NCBI GenBank assembly: GCA_946481355.1
Contig: CAMLNH010000080.1
Span: forward strand, 1-9,536
DNA: 9,536 bases
Origin: an uncultured Curvibacter sp.
Lineage (GTDB): Bacteria; Pseudomonadota; Gammaproteobacteria; Burkholderiales; Burkholderiaceae
Direction: 5' to 3'
The position numbers were made by a program, and so were the translations under genes. This document shows positions 5,875 to 9,536 of the stretch, piece after piece (within the stretch, counting starts at the first letter, position 1; each line of letters opens with the position of its first letter). Below the pieces are notes generated by a model. It was not told the DNA's origin. It saw nothing but the letters and a program-made list of their open reading frames with translations, and did no database searches.

Positions 5875-6710
5875 GGTTGCAGCTCCTTGGGCGGGTGGGA
5901 AGGGTGGGGGAGTGAGGAGGAAGGGGTCTCGGCGCTGCCGATCGCGGGCAGCGCCGAGGGGCGGGAGACATACAGCCTGGAGACGGCGCTGGCGTTGAGA
6001 TCGGCAGGGGTGCCCTCAAACACCACGCGGCCCTGCTGCAGCCCGACGATGCGGTCGGCATAGCGGCGCGCCAGCTCCACCTGGTGCAGGCTGACGATGG
6101 CCGCCAGGCCGTCCTTCTTGCAGATGCCGTGCAGCAGGTTGAGCACGTCCTCGGCCGTGGCCGGGTCCAGGCTGGCCACGGGCTCGTCGGCCAGCAGCAG
6201 GCGCGGGCGCTGCACCAGGGCGCGCGCAATGCCCACGCGCTGCTGCTGCCCGCCCGACAGCGTGTCCGCGCGCGCCAGCGCCTTGGGCAGCAGGCCCACG
6301 CGGTTGATCACGGCCAGTGCGGCCAGCTTGTCTTCACGGCGCCAGGGCAGCAGCGTGCCCAGCAGGCCGCGGCTGGCAAGCCTGCCGATGAGCACGTTGT
6401 CCAGCACCGACAGCCGGCCGATCAGATGGTGCTGCTGGAACACCATGGCGCAGCGGCGGCGGTGCTCACGCAGATGCCGCCCGAACAGGCCCGTGGCGGG
6501 CAGGTCCGGCACCACGACCTCCCCGCCTGTGGGGCGGACCAGGCCGTTGATGCTGCGCAGCAGCGTGGACTTGCCGGCCCCCGAGGCACCCAGCAGCACC
6601 AGAAACTCTCCCGGCCCCACCTGCAGGTTCGTGTTGTGCAGGGCCACGTGGCCGTCCGGATAGGTCACACAGACATTGCGCAAGGCAAGCAGGGCATCGG
6701 GTTGGGGCAT
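5868..6710 (-). CDS. ptxA: Phosphite ABC transporter ATP-binding protein PtxA (PhnC family)
   Basis: This is the cytoplasmic ATPase (280 residues) that powers the PtxBC importer and is the first gene of the operon. Motifs in order are Walker [10 protein letters not shown] (41-49), Q-loop Gln92 in [19 protein letters not shown], signature LSGGQQQ (151-157), Walker B LLLADEP (171-177), D-loop SLDP (180-183) and switch His209 in SLHQ. The [19 protein letters not shown] stretch is typical of PhnC/PtxA ATPases. After the usual end of the domain (near residue 245, SRLYVSRP) there is a Ser/Pro-rich tail of about 30 residues. This tail crosses a perfect hairpin and a C-rich tract before stopping 4 codons past the ptxB ribosome site; it looks like read-through of former intergenic DNA. 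The ATG at 6708-6710 has only a weak purine stretch (GAGAGA) upstream. The divergent LysR gene starts 165 bp away. Confidence 0.92.
   Translation of the reverse strand: MPQPDALLALRNVCVTYPDGHVALHNTNLQVGPGEFLVLLGASGAGKSTLLRSINGLVRPTGGEVVVPDLPATGLFGRHLREHRRRCAMVFQQHHLIGRLSVLDNVLIGRLASRGLLGTLLPWRREDKLAALAVINRVGLLPKALARADTLSGGQQQRVGIARALVQRPRLLLADEPVASLDPATAEDVLNLLHGICKKDGLAAIVSLHQVELARRYADRIVGLQQGRVVFEGTPADLNASAVSRLYVSRPSALPAIGSAETPSSSLPHPSHPPKELQPC
5883..5888 (-). promoter_or_regulatory. ptxB Shine-Dalgarno site inside ptxA
   Basis: On the minus strand AAGGAG is separated from the ptxB ATG by 8 nt and encodes the KE near the end of PtxA. It lies directly against a C-rich tract whose complement is the G-quadruplex motif at 5889-5910. 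Any structure there could affect ptxB expression. Confidence 0.75.
5889..5910 (+). other. G-quadruplex motif on the template strand ahead of ptxB
   Basis: The plus strand carries five G-runs at 5889-5891, 5893-5895, 5897-5899, 5902-5904 and 5906-5910. The linkers are only C, T, AA and T. This meets the standard four-run, short-loop quadruplex pattern with a spare run. It lies in the template strand of the ptx operon, inside the last codons of ptxA and immediately upstream of the ptxB ribosome site. The mRNA there is C-rich, so any quadruplex would be in DNA. The function is unknown. Confidence 0.7.
5928..5958 (-). other. Perfect 12-bp hairpin inside the ptxA 3' end
   Basis: Arms CTCGGCGCTGCC (5928-5939) and GGCAGCGCCGAG (5947-5958) flank a 7-nt loop. 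In the mRNA the stem is followed by a long pyrimidine-rich stretch and then the ptxB ribosome site. It encodes the [10 protein letters not shown] part of the PtxA tail. It looks like an intergenic processing or stabilising stem that has been read into the ptxA frame; that interpretation is inferred. Confidence 0.7.
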
Positions 6711-6739
6711 GGCGGTCTCTCGTGGTGGATCTACCGAGG

Positions 6740-6773
6740 CTCCGGGCCGCCCCTGTGCAGGGCCGGCCCGGAG
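6740..6773 (-). other. Long GC-rich hairpin in the ptxA leader
   Basis: A 10-bp stem (6740-6749 with 6764-6773), one C-C mismatch and an inner CCCT/AGGG pairing make a near-continuous 34-nt hairpin. It ends 29 nt before the ptxA ATG. If the ptxA promoter lies in the half-site region above 6796, the hairpin is in the 5' leader. No U-run follows, so it is not a plain terminator. It might slow ribosome loading or stabilise the 5' end; neither is shown by sequence. Confidence 0.55.
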
Positions 6774-6795
6774 TGCGCTTGCTTCCCGCAGGAGG

Positions 6796-6843
6796 CCTTG
6801 CCAGTTTGCGCAGGCAAGGTGTCATCCAAATGAAACTTGCCTG
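6796..6843. repeat. Three TTGCC/GGCAA half-sites in the ptxA-lysR divergent region
   Basis: CCTTGCC (6796-6802), GGCAAGG (6813-6819) and CTTGCC (6836-6841) form two overlapping dyads that share the middle element. The left dyad has 7-bp arms and a 10-nt gap. The right has 8-bp arms, CAGGCAAG (6811-6818) and CTTGCCTG (6836-6843), around a 17-nt gap. Repeated half-sites in a divergent control region are what one expects of an operator, most simply for the adjacent LysR-type protein. No convincing -35/-10 pair for ptxA could be picked out here, which fits activator-dependent transcription. Confidence 0.55.
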
Positions 6844-6847
6844 TCTC
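6819..6847 (+). promoter_or_regulatory. Weak Pho-box-like array (11-bp periodicity)
   Basis: Three heptamers begin exactly 11 bp apart: GTGTCAT (6819), ATGAAAC (6830) and CTGTCTC (6841). Against the PhoB half-site CTGTCAT they match at 6, 3 and 5 of 7 positions. The outer two and the spacing are suggestive, while the middle one is poor. Phosphite uptake operons are known to be phosphate-starvation controlled in P. stutzeri, so a PhoB site is plausible. The better-matching orientation, however, faces lysR rather than ptxA. Confidence 0.25.
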
Positions 6848-6861
6848 AGAATGAAGCCATC

Positions 6862-6878
6862 CATAGACCGCATCTATG
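6862..6878. promoter_or_regulatory. LysR-type T-N11-A box overlapping the regulator's start codon
   Basis: CATAGA (6862-6867) and TCTATG (6873-6878) are a perfect inverted repeat around CCGCA. T6864 and A6876 sit symmetrically with exactly 11 bases between them, the classical LysR-family recognition pattern. The right arm contains the ATG of the LysR gene. Binding here would directly repress the regulator's own gene. It lies about 160 bp upstream of the ptxA start, where it could serve as the high-affinity recognition site for ptxA activation. Confidence 0.5.
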
Positions 6879-7754
6879 TCAGGACTCAGTCTTCTCGCCG
6901 CGCTCAAGGCCTTCGATGCCACCGCCCGCTGGGGCAGCATGACCGCTGCCGCCCGCGCGCTGGAGCTGCAGCAGCCCACCGTCTCGGCGCACATCCAGCG
7001 GCTGGAGCAGGAATACGGCGTGGAGCTGCTCTACCGGCGCGGGCGCCGGCTCGAGCTCACGGCCTTCGGCCGCTCGCTGCTCGATCACACCCGCCGCGCC
7101 TTCAGCGCCGAAGAAGACGCCCATGCCCTGCTGGCCGCGGCGCGCAGCCGTTATGCAGGGCGCCTGGTCGTACACGCCATCGGGCCGTACAACGTCGTGC
7201 CCATCCTCAAGGCCTATGCCCAGGCCTATCCGCAGGTCAGCGTGGCCGTGGGCGTGGGGGATTCGCGCAGCATCACCGCCAAGATCTGCGACTACCAGGG
7301 CGACGTGGGCCTGGTGCTCAACCACGCCGAGGTGGCGGACCTGCACAGCATGCCCTACCGTGTGCAGAACCTCGTGGTCTTCGCCCCCGTGGCGCACCCG
7401 CTGGCCCAGCGCGGTGCCATATCCATCCGCGAGCTGCAAGGGCAGCGCTTCGTCATCCGTGAAGAGGGCTCCACCACCCGCCGCGTCTTCGAGCAGGAAC
7501 TGGCCGGCCGCGGCATCCAGATCCACACGGCCGTGGAGATGGGCAGCCGCGAAGCCGTGCGCGAGGCCGTGGCCCAGGGCCTGGGGCTGGGCGTGGTGGC
7601 AGAGACTGCCTACGTGCCCGACCCGCGGCTGGTCAAGCTGCGGCTGACCGACAGCGCCATGTGCACCCGCGTGCACATCATCTGCCGCGCAGAGCGCAGG
7701 CAGTCGCCCCTGATTGCAGCCTTCTACGAAGAAGCCGCAAGGCTTGCGCCCTAG
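6876..7754 (+). CDS. ptxE: LysR-family transcriptional regulator, likely regulator of the ptx operon (PtxE-like)
   Basis: This 292-residue DNA-binding regulator is of normal LysR size. The winged helix-turn-helix lies at about 7-65: LKAFDATARWGSMTAAARAL, then PTVSAHIQRLEQEYGVELL and a GRRLELTAFG wing. A two-lobed effector-binding domain follows (about 92-290), starting at RLVVHAIGPYNVVPILKAY. The ATG at 6876 matches the usual LysR N-terminus; the ribosome site is poor. It is divergent from ptxA, the usual arrangement for a LysR protein controlling its neighbour. In P. stutzeri WM88 the LysR gene ptxE instead lies downstream of ptxD on the same strand, so orthology is likely in role but not shown. 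It also resembles LysR proteins linked to phosphonate use. The ligand is unknown, with phosphite or phosphate status as candidates. Confidence 0.75.
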   Translation: MSGLSLLAALKAFDATARWGSMTAAARALELQQPTVSAHIQRLEQEYGVELLYRRGRRLELTAFGRSLLDHTRRAFSAEEDAHALLAAARSRYAGRLVVHAIGPYNVVPILKAYAQAYPQVSVAVGVGDSRSITAKICDYQGDVGLVLNHAEVADLHSMPYRVQNLVVFAPVAHPLAQRGAISIRELQGQRFVIREEGSTTRRVFEQELAGRGIQIHTAVEMGSREAVREAVAQGLGLGVVAETAYVPDPRLVKLRLTDSAMCTRVHIICRAERRQSPLIAAFYEEAARLAP

Positions 7755-7836
7755 CTGTCCACGGGCGAGCCGTCATGAGCACCGCCACGCGCAGCCCTGC
7801 CTGCAGCGCGTGAGACTGCGCCGGTTTTGCCTCAGC

Positions 7837-7853
7837 CCGGGTGCCTGGCCCGG
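7837..7853 (+). other. Small dyad in the gap between the LysR and GGDEF genes
   Basis: The 149-bp gap 7755-7903 holds a 5-bp CCGGG/CCCGG dyad with a 7-nt loop and, just after it, an AT-rich TTAAAT (7860-7865). The latter is the best -10 candidate for the downstream gene, though no -35 is visible at normal spacing. There is no U-run, so a LysR-gene terminator cannot be claimed. Confidence 0.25.
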
Positions 7854-7903
7854 TATCCGTTAAATTCAGGCCCTAGCCCCTCCATTGCGCCACCACCTTC
7901 CCC

Positions 7904-8839
7904 ATGCCCGACCCCAGCGATTTCACCGGCGAGCACGCCGTCTACAAGACCCTTCTGGAGTCAACCAAAGCCATCCCCTGGAAGATCGACTGGGCCACGA
8001 TGACGTTCAGCTACATCGGCCCGCAGATCGAAACCCTGCTGGGCTGGTCGCAAGACAGCTGGGTCAGCGCCGAAGACTGGGCCGCGCGCATGCACCCCGA
8101 AGACCGGGAGCGGGTGGTGAACTTCTGCGTCTCGCAATCGAAGTGCGGCGTGGACCACGAGGCCGACTACCGCGCCCTCACCAAAGACAAGGGCTACGTC
8201 TGGATCCGCGACGTGGTGCACGTGGTGCGCAACGCCGCTGGTGAGGTGGAGTCGCTCGTGGGCTTCATGTTCGACATCAGCGAACGCAAGAAGACCGAGG
8301 AAAAGCTGCTGGTGCTGCAGCAGGAGCTGGAAGCCCTGTCCTTCAAGGACGGCCTGACCGGCATCGCCAACCGCCGCCAGTTCGACGCCAGCCTGGAACG
8401 CGAATGGGCGCAGGCCAGCCGCGACCACACGCCCCTGTCCCTGCTCATGCTGGATGTGGACCTCTTCAAACAGTACAACGACCTCTATGGCCACCTGCAG
8501 GGGGACACCTGCCTGGTCACCATCGCCCAGGCCCTGGGCCAGGCCGCGGTGCGGCCGCGTGACGTGGTGGCGCGCTTCGGCGGGGAAGAGTTCGTCATCC
8601 TGCTGCCCGAGACCGACGCCCAGGGCGCACGCGAGGTGGCCGAGCGCTGCCAGCGCCTCATCGCTCAACAGGCCCTGGAACACAAGCTCTCGCCCCACGG
8701 CCAGCGCGTGACGCTGAGCATCGGCGTGGGCACCGCCATCCCTGATGCGGCGGCGCAGCACAGCGCGCTGCTGCAGGCCGTGGACCGGCAGCTCTACGCC
8801 GCCAAGCAGCAGGGCCGCAACCGCATCGAAGGCGCCTGA
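7904..8839 (+). CDS. PAS-GGDEF diguanylate cyclase
   Basis: This is a cytoplasmic signalling enzyme (311 residues, no membrane segment) that makes cyclic di-GMP from two GTP. A PAS_3-type sensor domain spans about 25-125: TFSYIGPQIETLLGW, then HPEDRERV, and ending VGFMFDISERKKTEEKL. A short helical linker leads to the GGDEF domain (about 145-310), which opens with the usual LSFKDGLTGIANRRQFD. Metal-binding acidic residues lie in LDVDLFKQYND (183-193). The active-site loop is GGEEF (226-230), a functional variant of GGDEF. The inhibitory I-site RPRD (217-220) sits exactly five residues before it, so feedback inhibition by c-di-GMP is expected. The signal sensed by PAS cannot be read. The ATG at 7904 has no clear Shine-Dalgarno. 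The GNAT gene follows after 25 bp and could be co-transcribed. A link to phosphite metabolism is not supported. Confidence 0.93.
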   Translation: MPDPSDFTGEHAVYKTLLESTKAIPWKIDWATMTFSYIGPQIETLLGWSQDSWVSAEDWAARMHPEDRERVVNFCVSQSKCGVDHEADYRALTKDKGYVWIRDVVHVVRNAAGEVESLVGFMFDISERKKTEEKLLVLQQELEALSFKDGLTGIANRRQFDASLEREWAQASRDHTPLSLLMLDVDLFKQYNDLYGHLQGDTCLVTIAQALGQAAVRPRDVVARFGGEEFVILLPETDAQGAREVAERCQRLIAQQALEHKLSPHGQRVTLSIGVGTAIPDAAAQHSALLQAVDRQLYAAKQQGRNRIEGA

Positions 8840-8864
8840 AGTCGCAGGCTGCACAATGGGGCCC

Positions 8865-9155
8865 ATGACCCACACCGTGCAACATCAGGAAGCCGACTCC
8901 AAAGGCGCCTTCTACATCGCCCGCCCCGAGGGCGGCCACCTCGCCGAGATGACCTACAGCCGGGCCAACCCCACGCTGATCATCATCGACCACACCGAAG
9001 TCGATCCCTCCCTGGCCGGCCAGGGCATAGGCCGCAAGCTGCTCGATGCGCTGGTGGCCTGGGCGCGCGAGACGAAGACCAAGGTCATGCCGCTGTGTCC
9101 CTATGCCAAGGCGCAGTTTGGCAAGGATGCATCGATCCGCGACGTGCTGATGTGA
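8865..9155 (+). CDS. Small GNAT-like N-acetyltransferase domain protein (YjdJ type)
   Basis: This 96-residue protein has the compact fold of stand-alone GNAT-like acetyltransferases (Gcn5-related, PF14542/YjdJ type). The sequence GAFYIARPEGGHLAEMTYS forms the first strands. TLIIIDHTEVDPSLAGQGIG (37-56) ends in the acetyl-CoA pyrophosphate loop, continuing as GRKLLDALVAWARE. A late segment MPLCPYAKAQF carries Cys78, a Cys often seen in this group. Members are about 90-110 residues, so it is complete. The substrate is unknown, and catalytic activity of the group is poorly characterised. ATG at 8865 was chosen; an in-frame ATG at 8856 would add MGP, and neither has a strong ribosome site. It follows the cyclase by 25 bp and is closed by the strong terminator at 9172-9199. 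Confidence 0.85.
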   Translation: MTHTVQHQEADSKGAFYIARPEGGHLAEMTYSRANPTLIIIDHTEVDPSLAGQGIGRKLLDALVAWARETKTKVMPLCPYAKAQFGKDASIRDVLM

Positions 9156-9171
9156 TCTCCCTGTGACCAAC

Positions 9172-9199
9172 AAAAAAGCCGCCCGAAGGCGGCTTTTTT
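9172..9199. terminator. Bidirectional intrinsic terminator
   Basis: A6-GCCGCC-CGAA-GGCGGC-T6 gives a perfect 12-bp inverted repeat with a CGAA tetraloop. It has a T-run on the plus strand and, by symmetry, on the minus strand. It lies between the convergent GNAT gene (stop at 9155) and the minus-strand gene ending at 9221, and so should stop transcription from both sides. Confidence 0.95.
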
Positions 9200-9220
9200 A
9201 TTGCCAGGCTGGCGTGGGCA

Positions 9221-9536
9221 TCACTGCCGCGGCGCTACCCGCGCCTCCAGCGGTGCGGGCTGGTAGGCCGGCTGGATCTTGCAACCCGCGCCAAAGCTGG
9301 CTTCGGCGCGTTTGCAGCCCGCGGCCACCGAAGCCGGTGTGGGCTTCTCACCCTTCTCCACCCACTGCAGCAGCGCTTCGAACAGGGCCACATAGGTCGG
9401 GTCGCTCAGATAGCTGTGCGTGTTGTGGTCGCTGTACACCTGCACCAGGCGCGCGCTGTTGCCCGCGCTCTCCAGGGTCTGGCGGTAGGCGCTCTGCATC
9501 TCCACAAAAGCGGTCGGGTCGGCAATGCCATGCACC
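9221..9536 (-). CDS. Alpha/beta-hydrolase-like protein, C-terminal fragment
   Basis: This reading frame enters from the right edge and ends at TGA 9221-9223, giving about 104 residues of the C-terminus. The first GTG in the window is an internal codon, not a credible start. The visible VHGIADPTAF resembles the HG-x-x-D element carrying the acid of an alpha/beta-hydrolase triad. HNTHSYLSDPTYVALFEALL could carry the catalytic His before a final helix. The tail has two Cys in CKRAEASFGAGC, compatible with an exported, disulfide-bearing protein, and ends AYQPAPLEARVAPRQ. The Ser nucleophile and signal peptide would lie outside the window, so esterase or lipase function is an inference and the substrate is unknown. 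Confidence 0.6.
   Translation of the reverse strand, partial: VHGIADPTAFVEMQSAYRQTLESAGNSARLVQVYSDHNTHSYLSDPTYVALFEALLQWVEKGEKPTPASVAAGCKRAEASFGAGCKIQPAYQPAPLEARVAPRQ

Noticed and set aside
5057..6229. 390-codon minus-strand frame overlapping ptxA and ptxB
   Set aside because: It is an out-of-frame shadow of both genes on the same strand, Arg/Pro/Ala-rich, with no domain; it is not a frameshifted fusion.
6722..7462. 246-codon plus-strand frame across the divergent region and the LysR gene
   Set aside because: It is a frame shadow of the LysR gene, whose own frame has an intact helix-turn-helix and effector domain.
7773..7811. 12-residue ORF after the LysR gene
   Set aside because: It has no ribosome site and no recognisable peptide, and is far too short to support.
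9533..9535. GTG as the start of the right-edge gene
   Set aside because: It falls inside a VHGIADP motif expected deep in an alpha/beta hydrolase, and the frame is open to the window edge.
1..9536. CRISPR array, tRNA, insertion sequence, integrase or att site
   Set aside because: No regularly spaced repeats, cloverleaf, transposase-like protein or flanking direct repeats were seen in either strand.

Overview
The window is about two-thirds GC, uses strongly GC-biased third codon positions, and is gene-dense with short intergenic gaps and several 4-7 bp start/stop overlaps. Protein sequences and layout suggest a betaproteobacterium of the order Burkholderiales, most likely a Comamonadaceae-type chromosome. 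This placement is inferred from the look of the proteins, not from a search.

Region 1 (1-3140, minus strand) is a branched-chain-amino-acid-type (HAAT family) ABC importer operon. It is read livG (ATPase), livF (ATPase), a periplasmic substrate-binding protein and livH (permease). livH runs off the left edge, and a livM-type permease is expected beyond it. A dyad and an unusually short or absent 5' leader lie before livG. A perfect 14-bp hairpin separates the binding-protein gene from livH.

Region 2 (3213-6710, minus strand) is the highlight: a complete ptxABCD operon. PtxA (ATPase), PtxB (binding protein) and PtxC (permease) form a phosphite-type importer, and PtxD is an NAD-dependent phosphite dehydrogenase that oxidises phosphite to phosphate. 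All junctions overlap (7, 4 and 4 bp). PtxD keeps nearly every catalytic residue known from the Pseudomonas stutzeri WM88 enzyme. Embedded in the operon, next to the ptxB ribosome-binding site, are a G-quadruplex motif and a strong hairpin that the 3' tail of ptxA reads through.

Region 3 (6711-7754) is a 165-bp divergent control region followed by a plus-strand LysR-type regulator, a likely PtxE counterpart. The control region holds a T-N11-A dyad over the regulator's own start codon, three TTGCC half-sites, a weak Pho-box-like 11-bp periodicity and a long leader hairpin before ptxA. Together these suggest control by the LysR protein and perhaps by phosphate starvation.

Region 4 (7904-9199, plus strand) has a PAS-GGDEF diguanylate cyclase with an intact inhibitory site and a small GNAT-like acetyltransferase, closed by a textbook bidirectional terminator. 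Region 5 (9221-9536, minus strand) is the C-terminal end of a probable secreted alpha/beta-hydrolase-like protein whose start lies off the right edge.

No tRNA, rRNA, CRISPR array, insertion sequence or integrase was seen.
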